64,000 bases of DNA. Origin: Arthonia radiata (Eukaryota; Ascomycota; Arthoniomycetes; Arthoniales; Arthoniaceae). The translations under genes and the position numbers were made by a program. Each line of letters begins with the position of its first letter. Positions within the stretch are counted from its first letter, which is position 1. This document shows positions 24,587 to 35,090 of this stretch, one piece after another. The notes below the pieces were generated by a model. The model saw nothing but the letters and a program-made list of their open reading frames with translations. It was not told the DNA's origin and did not search any database. The DNA lies in contig PSQN01000002.1 of NCBI GenBank assembly GCA_002989075.1, positions 450,097 to 514,096 of the forward strand, written 5' to 3'.

Positions 24587-26368
24587 TCACTGATACTGCT
24601 TGTCCCGTCTAGCGTTCTCTTCTCGCTCGCGTGCCTCTTCTTCTGAGCATTCTCGAATGAAATCCTCTTCTGATTCGGAATCAACTCCTCGTTCGAAGTA
24701 AGCCCGTTCGTAAACTTGTTCCTGATCGGAGCTTTCTTGTTCAGAGCCCTGGTCTTCCTCAGAGCTCTCTTATTCGGAATCCGTTTCTCGTTCGCAAGCT
24801 TCATGGCTGCGCCCTTGTGTCATAGCCTGAACTTTTGGTTCCGCCATGATTTCTTGAAGCTTGACAAGCACATCTCTGTTTTGCGTTGAACATGGAGGCC
24901 GCTCTGCATCGTTGTACTCCTCTGTGCCATGCGCTTCCCGTACGGATATCTGACCCCCTGCTCGAAAGCTCAGGAGATGTGTTCTCGAGGACTCGTTCGG
25001 CCAATGCACGCCTTCGTCAGACAGTACTCTGGAGATCCGTCGGAAAGCATCTTCAGCAGCGGCAAATCGCGTTCTCCAATACGTGTTGATGTCTGTGATT
25101 TTTTTCCGATGCGTCTCGCTGCTGTGTCTGAACCTATTATTGCACCCTTCCACTAGTTCAGAAAAGCATTTACGCAGGACATCTTGATTCTGGACGTCGT
25201 CGTCTTGCCACTGCCGCAATGCATCTTGTATGCCTCTATTGAAGCCATCCACATCCCTTAATAATAGCTTTGATTGAACGTCTAGGAAGGCGAGTTCCAT
25301 GTTCAACTGCGCTAGCTGTATTTGCTGGCTGGTGCGCTGTTCAGGCGTTTCCGATCGTTCGAGCGGCCGTTGCACGGTGCGAGTGCTTGAGTCTGCGCCA
25401 GCTACCGGCACGGGATCCGATTTTTCGGTGTCCTCTGCGTCCGAATCATGCGCGGCAAGCCAAGCATCGTCTGGCGTATGTACTTCTTGCTCGTCTGGTT
25501 GCGACTCCGCAGTGTGCTCCTTCAACCAGAGCGTATGCTTGATCGTTGCCAGCAGGTATTCTTCGATAGAGTCTGTCGCCAAAAATCGGTACACACTGAC
25601 GCAATCTCCCTGACGTTGTACAAGCCACGAGAGAACAGCTCGTGGAAACATGGTTGGCGCCCATGGAATGTTCATCTGAACAACAACGCACCTGTGGCTG
25701 ACTTTGTCGAGTTCGTGATCTGTTTGGCCCGCATGTGCGCTGAACAGCAGAACAGCGTGGCCCGCGTGCTCACGAAACTGTCGTACGCTGTCTGTGCTTT
25801 CGGTTCTAGTCATGAATTCGTTACATGGGAACGTCTGGAAGCCAGCCTGCTCAAGACCGATCGCCATCAGATCGAGAGCTGGTAACATCTCGCTAAGCAG
25901 CAGAATCTTGCGTGGGGCTCCTGTTGTCTGAGAATCCTCCGCACGCACCTTCTGACACCTGCTCAAGACCAAACGTGTTCTCTCTGAAACCCACGCGCTT
26001 CCTTGGTGAGAACGGATGAAGTCGCGTCTGTGCATATCGGATCTTGCGGCGAGCGCGGAGCCGTAAGAAGCATCAGCGAGACCTAAATGAATGCACGCCA
26101 GCCGCGCATTCATGATCGAGTGCATGAGGGGCTCGCCAAATCTCATCGACTCGTTGGGTCCACGGTCCACCAAAGCTTGCACGATCGATGCGTCGCCTTG
26201 TTCCAACAGCGAGCGCACGAGAAGCTGAGCGTCCTGGCCCGCACTGTCCAGACTTGTCTTCTGAGTAACGATCTGCAAGCTGACCGAATCCATGACCAGT
26301 GTGCTGTACGTCATCTGCGCGTCATCGCTGCGATGATCCCGCGCGGGATCGTCTGCACAGTGATCCAT
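24587..26368 (-). pseudogene. SNF2-family helicase C-terminal-like gene, last ~60 codons cut off by a TAA
   Basis: A 532-codon frame runs from ATG 26368 to TAA 24770-24772. Residues roughly 150-290 resemble the C-terminal lobe of SNF2 helicases: a KILLLSE segment, the VVVQMNIPWAP strand (compare D-x-x-W-N-P), then VSVYRFLATDSIEEYLL, matching the V-x-VYR...TIEE end of the domain. The motif VI arginines (R-x-x-R-x-GQ) are replaced by WLVQRQG, so ATPase activity is doubtful. A coiled-coil-rich tail follows. After TAA the same frame continues 60 acidic codons to TGA at 24587-24589, consistent with CAA to TAA. The N-terminal ATPase lobe is not in this frame. An acceptor-like TAG directly precedes the ATG, so upstream exons may exist. 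Confidence 0.55.
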
Positions 26369-26882
26369 CTATCGCAAGAGAAAGCACCTCGAACTGTCTC
26401 AACCTCTGTTCGCGTACGAAACAAACGGAATCGAGGTTTAGTGATCTTCGTTCGTCAGCAAACAAGGTCATCTGCGTGTACGTTTGACGTCTTACAGCGG
26501 TGTACCGTGATAGTTGAAGCTGCAAAGTGTCCGCTGCTGTGGTGATCGTCGTGTCTTACCGATGTGATGTTGAAATGGTGTCGGTAGAGATCGAAAGGAG
26601 AGAAAGGAGTTTGCAAAGATACATAAAAGCACGGTCCCTTTAACGACCTTGCCGACAAAACCTGCCTTTTTGGAATGGTGCCAAAAGGTGAAATAGACGC
26701 TTACTACTGCCTGTTGGGTCGACTGTGCTCTTTCGGCTAGGGCGTGTGGGCCTTGAAGTCTTGTTGATAAGTGCTGAAATATGATCATAGACGCAGCAAT
26801 TGCCTAGTATTTCGGTACGATAATGCTTTCCCGGTTCATGGACCTTGCTTAGATGACTTGACCAGTCTGCCTAAGAGTCTGT

Positions 26883-27883
26883 CTAGCTCAGATTTGTCAG
26901 CGTAAAGGTAGCAGTTCGACACCTCCATCGGTACACCAACGTTGTGATGAGATCGGAGGAAGGCGCGGGGCTTTTCGAGAAGTTGTGGCAGGCTAGTAGA
27001 GGGGAAGAATCCGCGTCGATGAACAACGACGTTAGTCCGAAGCATTCTAGGAAAGTCCTTGCCTTTTTGGCGTTTTTTGGAAAACGTGCGAACAACAGTG
27101 TCGGGTGAGCTGCAGCGTTCTGCATGGACTCAAACTGCGTCTGTTCTCGACTACCTGATGCTATAGTCATTTGGGACTTTGATGAACTCAGAATCGTTAT
27201 CCCCGCTGTCTGAGACGTGTGCATATCAAATATCGATCTGTCCACGGGCCGATCCAATATCACACTCGAACAGAGGATTTTCGTGTGTCGAGCAGCACCT
27301 CTGACATTGTCAGCCGCTCTCAAGCTCTAATCTATCACGATTCTCCGAACATATGACTTACAGCTTCGCCATCAAGCAGTGTACATCATACGCATGTCGG
27401 GATCATCACGTCTTCGGATCTTGCGATGTCCATCCCACACAGACTGGCAGTCTCCAGCCTGTACACCGGATCGCACGTTTTCGTATGCTCGTGAACGCGC
27501 TTTTCACGTCTGGCCGGTTTCTTCACGCCATTGAGATATTGTAAGGCATCGCTTTGAACGTTTGTTTCATGACGTAAGGGTTCAGGCGCGCGAGCATTAA
27601 GTCGACCACTGATTGTTCGGACTCCCCTTTGAGCTTGAGCCGTGGTGCCAATCTTACCCTGAGCGCTGTTTGTCTGTATCTCAAGAAGACGAGCTGCCAA
27701 GTCGTTGACGCGAACTCTGAGCGGGGCTTCATGAAGCTCACAGCAGAAGGCGATTGTGCCGTTTCGCACATTCCGGGTCGCCTCCCACGTGTAGTCTGAA
27801 AGTTTTGGACGACTGGGCGTCGCTTCCGATTCGGTGATCGTATTAGAGTTCAGGCGGGAGGAGAGGTCTTTGCAGTACGACAT
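26883..27883 (-). CDS. Hypothetical two-exon gene, possibly the 5' part of the SNF2-like gene
   Basis: Exon 1 is 27392-27883 (starts MSYCKDLSSRLNS) and exon 2 is 26883-27326. They are joined in phase across a 65-bp intron with donor GTATGA and acceptor ATTAG. The predicted protein has about 311 residues and no domain I recognise. It lies on the same strand, 500 bp upstream of the SNF2-like frame. The 26,370-26,880 gap contains fragments of open frame (such as 26492-26788) that could be further exons. Real gene limits are uncertain. Confidence 0.3.
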
Positions 27884-28053
27884 AGCGCGCGTTTGCCTTC
27901 TTCGTTTAGGCGCTTGATCTACGATTCTAGTGCCACGGTCTCTGCGTGAGCGCTTGCTATCGACTTGGCGTCTCGATTAGTGTATAATGTGCGCGTGCGC
28001 ATTCGTGCGGCCAGTGTTTCGTCTCTGAGTTCAGTCTGTGTTTCGTCGAAGAA

Positions 28054-28332
28054 TTAAAAGTACGTTAGCTTCTCCTCAGACATTTTCACAACCGGTATGC
28101 TCCTGTCAAGAGAACGCGCGACTTCAGTGTTGTCGGAGAACACTTCATCCATGTCTGTGCAGGCGGCCAGACAAAAGACCGCAGAATCAAGATCTAAATG
28201 TAGAGAACCTCTGTTCGCGTTGATCTGCAAGAGCGGTTCTGCGATTCTGCGCAGCTGCGAATGTGCATCTAGTAGAAAAGCGCAGGTAGCCAGCTCGGGC
28301 GTCAGACTCACTTGGCTCTTCATTGAGGACAT
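28054..28332 (-). CDS. Small hypothetical ORF (92 aa)
   Basis: The frame starts MSSMKSQVSLTPELATCAF and has a helical, leucine-rich middle with reasonable composition for this genome. It lies upstream of the 27.9-kb gene on the same strand and could be an exon of it. No domain is recognised and the opposite strand is also open, so this is weak. Confidence 0.2.
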   Translation of the reverse strand: MSSMKSQVSLTPELATCAFLLDAHSQLRRIAEPLLQINANRGSLHLDLDSAVFCLAACTDMDEVFSDNTEVARSLDRSIPVVKMSEEKLTYF

Positions 28333-28920
28333 CTGTGGGAGACCTTCTCAGAGCGGAAAAAATTGTTAGGAAGTCAGGAAGAATGCAGCAGTAGAAGATC
28401 TATATAGCCATCTCGGCAGGACTTACTATCCCTAGAGACTTCCTAAAGCAGACATGAGCAAGCGCTGGAAGATAGGTGATGTAGTCATGCTCCCAAGTTC
28501 CAGTCATATGTTCACCTCGGCCTTAACACCCTCTTGGGAGAGTTCAACTCTGCTCATGGATACCACCTTTTCTAACTAGGCGAAATTGAGTTCAAATTGC
28601 AGGAGTTCGGCTTTTTTGAAAGGGTATAGAGGCCGCATCCCTTGATGAACACGGTGCAAATGTCGTCAACATGGGATGGTTGTTGCTCAGGGTAAAGGCC
28701 CACAATCTTGGTAAGTCTTGCCGAGCTCTCGATATAAAATCAGTTCTTCCATTCTCTTTTGCTAAAAACTTTCTCCTTCTTCTCTTGATCTCAAGCGTGG
28801 AAAAAGACATTAGTTCAATCAGCAGACTCGATTTGAGTTGAATCGGTAGGTTGGCGATTCCAGAACATCAGACATTCTGCTCACGTACACGGTACCACGG
28901 CAGTCATTCTGCAATTCTGC
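28333..28920. other. Intergenic, nothing clear
   Basis: A 72-codon minus-strand frame (28592-28810) starting MSFSTLEIKRRRRKF is present but has no support beyond being open. The right end leads into the 82-bp tandem repeat. Confidence 0.35.
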
Positions 28921-29084
28921 GAAACCACGTTCTGCGTTCAGACACAGTCTTGAACATTCTGATATCGCGGAAATCCGCACATTCAGCTCGAACAACCCGT
29001 ACGAAACCGCGTTTTGCGTTCAGACGCAATCTTCAAAAATCTGGTATCGCGGAAATTCGTATATCAAGCTCGAACCACCAGTAC
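28921..29084. repeat. Two tandem copies of an 82-bp repeat upstream of the coiled-coil gene
   Basis: Copies lie at 28921-29002 and 29003-29084. Each begins GAAACC followed by an (A/G)CGTT(C/T)TGCGTTCAGAC core and ends CAGCTCGAACAACCCGTAC or a close variant. A third start (GAAAAC) abuts the ATG at 29094. The repeat therefore occupies the immediate promoter and 5' leader of the next gene. Confidence 0.85.
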
Positions 29085-29093
29085 GAAAACGTA

Positions 29094-29700
29094 ATGGCCG
29101 ATAACCGGAAGTATGGCCACCCAGCCAACCCAGCAGACCAGAGGTCGAACGTTGGACTGACCATGTATCAAAGCAAGACGAGCGACAAGAAACGCCAGTC
29201 TTTGCCAGACGATGTCTCGGATTGGCCGAACAAACGCACTGCCGGTCCAACAGTAAGCCAACCGCATAGCTAGCGAATACAGTTCAGCGTATACTGACAC
29301 CCATGAACAGGCGATCTCCGGCACACCGCTAAGCAATCGTTTGCAGACTCTCGGCGTCCCGGAAGAATTGCTGACTGAGTGGCGCAAATGGGAGTGCACC
29401 CCCAAAGGCGGCAAATCTGCGTTGCAGGCGATGTCTGTGGTATTTGCACGTCAGGATGAAGACAATGCTGCCCGACTAAGGGAGCGACAGCAGGCGATCA
29501 ATCCTGCATACGTCGAGCACATCACGGTCAAAAATCGTGAGCTGGAGGCCAAGAATCATGAGCTGAACAACAAGAATCGTGCACTTGTTGATTGGATTCG
29601 CCCGTTGCTTGCTCATGCGAACAATTCGAAGATGAAGGGAATTCTCGAGCGTGACGGTCCAGAGGAGGAAGTTCAAGGCTGGATGGACGGGGAATTTTGA
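29094..29700 (+). CDS. Two-exon hypothetical coiled-coil protein (182 aa)
   Basis: Exon 1 is 29094-29252 (starts MADNRKYGHPANPADQRS). A 58-bp intron with donor GTAAGC, branch-like CTGAC and acceptor AACAG follows, then exon 2 at 29311-29700; phase is kept. The C-terminal half has a heptad-like helix (VKNRELEAKNHELNNKNRAL) and an acidic end. No known domain. The 5' part and upstream region resemble 30,080-30,430, a decayed duplicate. Confidence 0.55.
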
Positions 29701-30079
29701 AGGTGAGCATTGACAAGCTGGGCGTGTGGCCATGCTCATGGCTCGGACCTTGTCATGCGGACGGAAGATGGCGTCTTGCATAGACCAGACAAGAACAGCC
29801 AGATCGGCGAGCAAGAATTGACAGAATTGCTGGCTGACATGTTCGTAGACAGACGAAAATACGTATCGAGCGTTTAAGCCATGCCCTTTGCCCACCTTTG
29901 CTCCGTATTTGCACAGTCGGTATTCCATCGCGCAGCCAAGTCATGTATGTCTCTCACAGCTCGGAATCACTGATGACTTTCCGGAGTCGATCTCAATGCC
30001 TTGTGCGTGTCAAATATGCAACGAATTGACGTTTTCGGATGTTCGCGCGTTTTCGAATGTTCGCACATTCGCATCTCGT

Positions 30080-30435
30080 AGTAAAACAGTCATCCTGCAG
30101 TTCTGAAAACCCACAGCCCCCGAAACACTGAAGCTCCAAATTTCCGGAGCCCGATATCAAATTCGATGGATGTGATTGACCGGAAGACCAGGCCCAGCGC
30201 GGAAGTGCGGTCGTGGCGCCTGCCACATCACTACGGTACAACGAGATGTATGTATAGAAGCCAGCAAGGGCATCGGGCCAGAACAGCCAACGGTATTGAA
30301 GTTTTGAATCGATCAAGGCGCACACCAAGCAGGGCAACAAGAATCGCAAGTCTGGACCAGACGCCGTTTTGGGTGGGTCGAACGAACGCAGCATTGGCCA
30401 ACCCAAACAGAATGCTACAGTCGCTGTGCAATATC
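30080..30435 (+). pseudogene. Decayed duplicate of the upstream region and first exon of the 29-kb gene
   Basis: The stretch CAGTCATCCTGCAGTTCTG (30,088 on) matches CAGTCATTCTGCAATTCTG near 28,901. The coding-like stretch reading RKSGPDAV...GGSNERS (30,340-30,400) parallels KRQSLPDDVSDWPNKRT of the 29-kb gene. The copy has diverged by indels and I see no intact second exon. Direct evidence is by-eye alignment only. Confidence 0.4.
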
Positions 30436-30576
30436 TCAACGATGCGCAGACAGGAATCAGTATAGGTGAAGAAAACTGTCATACAACTAAAACAGGGGTT
30501 CAGGGCGGTTCCAGCCTGCTTGGGGCGCACCTCAAGAACTACAGAACGAGCATCACCAACCCACCCGAGTCAGCGA

Positions 30577-30975
30577 TCTCCGCAGAAAGCCAGAAAGGCC
30601 AGAAAGCCAGACCGCCAGACCGCCAGAAAGCTAGATAGGAAGCTGGGAAGCCGGAAAGCCGAAAGCCAGAGAACCAGAAAACCAGAAAGCCAGAAAACCA
30701 GGGAAGCAGGAAATCCGAAACCCCAGAAACCAGAAAGCCAGAAAAGCAGAAAGCCAGAAAACCAGAAACCCAGAAACCCAGAAACCCAGAAACCCAGAAA
30801 CCCAGAAACCCAGAAACCCAGAAAACCCAGAAAACCAGAAAATCAGAGAACCAGAAAACCAGAAACCCGGAAAACCAGATAGCCAGAAAACCGGAAAACC
30901 AGAAAAGCAGGAAAGCAGGAAAGCAGGAAAACCAGAAAACCAGAAAGCCAGAAAATGAGAAAACCAGAAAGTCCG
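30577..30975. repeat. T-poor minisatellite with a 9-10 bp unit (CCAGAAARC-like)
   Basis: About 400 bp are built from variants of CCAGAAAAC/CCCAGAAAC. A core at roughly 30,765-30,825 has near-perfect copies. The plus strand is almost free of T, an extreme strand asymmetry. Both strands are open over parts of it (Lys/Pro/Arg-rich on plus, Phe/Trp/Gly-rich on minus), but these frames are a consequence of the repeat and I do not call a gene. Confidence 0.9.
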
Positions 30976-31030
30976 TCAAACCACGTATTCAAAGGATCGA
31001 AGTAGCGGTCTTGTCGCTTCGTCAATATGT

Positions 31031-31757
31031 CTACATACCAGAAGTTCTCACAGAAACAGCTGAGATAGACTGACCTTTAAAGGGCAGCGTCTGAGTTTGA
31101 CGCATATGACCGATCAGTTCAGGGATCCGGGACTGATGTCGTGCTTGCTTGTTTGATTGCGTACGGTCACATGAGGAAACACTGTAGGTGAAGAGCGCGA
31201 GCTTGCATGAGACCTTGAATTGGAGTGCATCGCCGTTGGCCATAGATGCAGATACGATATCCGATCCGGGGAGTTTTAACGCACAGCTGGTCTTCAGCCA
31301 GAAGAAAGCAGCACGGAGGTCGAACCGCATTATTGGCGTCTGAGGTGAAGGGTTGAAGCGGGAGAAATTGAAGTTCAGCGCAAAACATCGAAATGGGAAG
31401 ATGCGGTTGATGATCTCGGTTCCTATCCCTAATGCGCACTTTTGCGGCAGGATCTCGAGAGTCTTGCTTTGCGAGACGATGTCAAAGAGTAGCAGGACCG
31501 CGTAAGGACATGTCTGAGCTGGTCAGTCGGGGGGGCCAAGGGCACGGATCTCGTTTTGTCGTTCACGCGCCAAATGTATGATAGGCCCAAAGGTATGATA
31601 GTCGAGGAAGCCCGGAGTTGCGACGACACGTGCTTTGACATTGGAATGGGCAAGAGACTTGCGCACAAACCATTGAGCAAGCTGGAGGCCGTTTTGTGTC
31701 TCGTGAGCCGTGTCTAAGTTTGCGATTCGAAGCTGTACAGCAATGCGCTGACATGGA
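31031..31757 (-). pseudogene. Unrecognised ~240-codon frame interrupted by one TGA
   Basis: One minus-strand frame stays coding-like from about 31,757 to the stop at 31031-31033, broken only by TGA at 31523-31525. Segments include HETQNGLQLAQWFVRKSLA before the stop and LLLFDIVSQSKTLEILPQK and PIMRFDLRAAFFWLKTS after it. The same frame on both sides suggests a CGA to TGA nonsense change rather than an indel. No start, splice sites or domain could be established. Confidence 0.35.
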
Positions 31758-32928
31758 CTTGTGGTAGCTCAATAAATCGTAACCACCCCTCTTGCAACTA
31801 CCGGCGATACTGGATCTTCAAAAACGCTCCATTCAGACCGAAGCTCATGCCGAACGATGCAACTCACGAAAGTGAGGCGACCATCACAAGAATCGATTGA
31901 AGAGCATTACACACCTGGTTCCCTAATGCGTGCGTCATACAAGGTATCGCCGAATATAGGGCGGGAGAGATCACGCGCAATCTTGTCTGGATTAAGAAAG
32001 GAGGTGACATAATCTTGCAAAATGGCGGAACGCCTGGGTTGTTGTATCAGCGAGCCTTCACGTTCGGTGTGAAATTGATTAGCGTAGTTCTGCCCTCAGA
32101 CGATGCTAGAGAGCAGACATCGCTCTTCTCACGCTCTTGTTGTTCCGCCTCCTACACCATCTCGATCCTAGGTCGGTGGTGTGACAACCCTGAGCGTCTG
32201 TGACATAACGGTGGTATAGCGTATACGAACGCGCTTGCACGCGTCTATCTTGTCATGTTTGAGCAAACCACCGCTCGTCTCTTGATGCAAGATGTAAATT
32301 TTTGATGCTCTTGCCATTGTGCAGGTTAATGTCTTGGTACTCTTGCGTATTTCTGAGACCAGGTTCTGTCTCCTGTGTCGCCACGCGTATCTGCATATCC
32401 GTTGATCCGGGGCCCAGTGTTGATGTGTCTGCAACGCGAAAGACAACGATTGCCAAATCTCTTATCTCTTTGATATTTGGACAGCTCTTATACTACGACA
32501 CTGGGGCCTTCTGTCATTCGATGGCCTTAAGCACTCCTTCGAGGAGTGAAGACACGGCGTATGCGGTTCTGCGAATGCAGTCAATAACGCTCTCGTGTGC
32601 TGGACGGATGCCGACATGCCTATTTGAAACCTCACAGAAGCCTTCGCGCGGGCGTTTGCAGCGAACGACCTTAGAAGGCATATTTTCAGAACGCGGATGA
32701 CTATGTCGACGTGGGAGTGAGGATGACAATCAGCTTCAGATTTGGAAGAATGGAAGAACAGAGGACATCGGCAAATCTTCTAGGGCTTCCGTGCCAAGCT
32801 CCGGCCCCCCCAGACAGCCCCCAAAAGTGTCTCGATGCGACAGAATTGCGGGGTAAAAGGCCCCCAGAAATCCCCCCCCCAGCAGGCGCCATCCCATGCC
32901 AAGCCTCATCCACGGTCTACATAGTTGT
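31758..32928. other. Region with fragmentary minus-strand frames, no firm gene
   Basis: Minus-strand frames at 32514-32729 (MPSKVVRCKRPREGFCEV) and 32253-32456 (MAIVVFRVADTSTLGPGS) look moderately gene-like. The second continues in frame past a TGA for another ~50 codons to a TAG. They may be exons of one decayed gene, but I could not connect them. The stretch 32,805-32,885 is C-rich. Confidence 0.3.
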
Positions 32929-34077
32929 TCACTTGTTGTTTGGTATGTTGACTGTCGTGAACACCACCAGTACAGCAGAGTACCTATGTCTCGTCAGCTA
33001 CTGCGCCGTATCGGGCACATAAGGAGCCTCTACTTACCCAGCAACGGCCGTGAACAGCTCCGACCGCTTTGCATTGGTTAGCAATCCCACCGTAATAGCA
33101 AATGCCGCGGTAAATGACCCAATAATCGCGACTCTTCGACTCCGCGTTGCTGGCGTTATGAAGCTGAGGCAGCAAATGGCTCCGAACAAGAGGCCCGTGG
33201 CTATCGATACGCTCACTATTGCGACCAGCCTGGCAATGCTTCGCTCCGAGTAGTAGTAGGTCGGGCCCCAGGAGCTTGGTCGATCTTGTCGTGCCGCCAG
33301 ATGAAACCCACTCTAAAGAAATAGCCAAATGTGCATTGTATCGCCCTTGAGAGCAGATCACTGTCAATGGCCGGGCCCAAGCTCGCCAAGTCACGAGCTT
33401 CGCGGAGACAGTCGGTCGCCGAGCTCAGAAATGGCGTCTTCTTGTCGAGCCAGGCCTATCGAAACCCATGTCAGCACGATTTAAGCTTGAACAATACAGT
33501 TGCTGAAGCGTTTGAGCTCTCTCAAGATGTCACCAAACTTCGCCAGCGACAACAAGGTAAAGACAGGCCTCACCTGAAGGCCGCGAACTTACTCTGAAGA
33601 TGCCGATGATGTGACCCTCCGGTTGCGATAGTCTGAGACCCTTACTGTGGAGCACAAGCGCTTCCTCTGTCCGTTGTCAGTCAGCAGCTGACCTTGTCGA
33701 CCTACTGCGATCCAAGGCTTACGGTACTCTTTCATGACCCTTCGCAATTTCAGCACGAGCTCCATCCTCACACGAATGGGGTCGATGACATCTTTCCCTT
33801 GCGAATACTTTTCAAAGCTCGCCCAGTCTCTTGCTGCGCTCCGTGCATGCTTGTAGTTATGGTGGTATCCCGTGATAGATGCGACATCCTCATCATCGTA
33901 CACTTGAAGTTGGTACTCGATTTCTAGTAGCTGACCCTGGAGGTACAACAGATTCCGCGCAGCCAAAGTGTCGAACCTTCGAAACAGCGCAAGTTGAGGG
34001 TCGCTTCCGATGTATTCCGAGAACTCGGAGAACCCTTCAAGGTATTCCGTTGCGGATACTTTACTCTCAACGTCCAT
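32929..34077 (-). CDS. DUF6594-type membrane protein, five-exon model with a frame break
   Basis: The N-terminal part reads KVSATEYLEGFSEF and LALFRRFDTLAARNLLYLQ, the hallmark of fungal DUF6594 proteins. The C-terminus reads GLLTNAKRSELFTAVAG then YSAVLVVF, the conserved final membrane segments. Inferred exons: 33723-34077 (an earlier ATG at 34161 is possible), 33593-33666, 33455 down to 33038, and 32929-32983; donors are GTAAGC, GTAAGT and GTAAGT. Within the third segment the frame must shift near 33,255-33,316, between FGYFFR and PTYYYSERSIARLVAIV. A 77-bp intron (33285-33361) would restore phase but would remove family-like sequence, so a true frameshift or sequence error is more likely. 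Function of the family is unknown. Confidence 0.7.
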
Positions 34078-34161
34078 TCTTGTGATTATAGAGAAGGATG
34101 TACAGCTTTCCCAGCAGCCGTCGATCAATAGTTCCGATTCTTCTTTGACGTACTCATTCAA

Positions 34162-35090
34162 TCGAGAGCTTCAATGGATACGGCTATCATTCAAGGCAAT
34201 CTCCACTATTGCGAGCCAAACAGCACTTCGATTTGCTTTGATCTGAATCTGGTATTTCATTTCTGCCGTTACTGCTCTTCACCGATTGTCGAAGGCAAGA
34301 TCGCGCCGGCCTCGAGTCTATGAGGGGAGCGTAGCTGTCTCTGGACCTTCACCGATCGCTAAGCAATGTGCTGAAGCTCATAGGGCAACTGCTACCACGT
34401 TGAGAAGCCGCCGCTTAGACGACCAGTCGAACCCGATGAAAATGTTCGCCCAGGCGAAGTCTTGGGCAGCAGTGCTTGCTCAGCCCCAAAATTTGCCTTC
34501 TTCACTGCGCCCCACCTCACCTTCTAACTTGTTACTTCAAACCCATCATTCCGTGTTGCATTCAGACGAGCCGAATTTTCAAGTAAGGAAAATGTTTCTC
34601 GTGCTTTTGTAGGGTAGCATAGTTTTGCCTGGAGGCTGCGAGGTCTCCGGTCCCGCAACTTCAACCAATAACCGGCCCGTTCCGCCCCGAGCAGTCATGC
34701 CGACTCGAATACCAACGAGAACTAGAAAAGCTGCAAAATCATCTGCGTACAGTCTTCTTAATATTACCACTACAAAAACGGTGATCCAGCAAACAGTGAG
34801 TGAATTCGTAGTATCTAGGCGGCGAAGAAGTCTCATTTCCAACAGAATCGCATCAGAATATGGAAAGCATACACTCAGCCTGCGAAATGACAATATTCGG
34901 AGGGCTGGTCTTGATCTCATCCATTCAGCATAGCCTATGGGTGCGTATACAAACCCAGAGGCTTTCTTTTAGCCAGAGCATAGCGTAAGATGACTGACGA
35001 TGGCAAAAGCCATCACAGCAGTGAGAGCAGAACATATGTTCAGACCTCGCCAGGTCGCAACCTACGTCTGCGTAACGTGTGAGGCAGTTG
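34162..35090. other. Intergenic, no convincing gene
   Basis: Overlapping frames on both strands (34286-34612 plus, 34579-34920 minus, 34625-34933 plus) lack recognisable motifs. The minus one has two hydrophobic stretches but no start context or splice support. The region serves as upstream sequence for the divergent DUF6594 and retropepsin-like genes. Confidence 0.35.

Noticed and set aside
29476-29928. 150-codon minus-strand frame
   Set aside because: Mostly antisense to the second exon of the coiled-coil gene at 29094-29700, which has consistent splicing.
30466-30979. Lys/Pro-rich plus-strand and Phe/Trp-rich minus-strand frames
   Set aside because: Both arise from the T-poor minisatellite, which lacks stop codons on either strand; no independent evidence for a protein.
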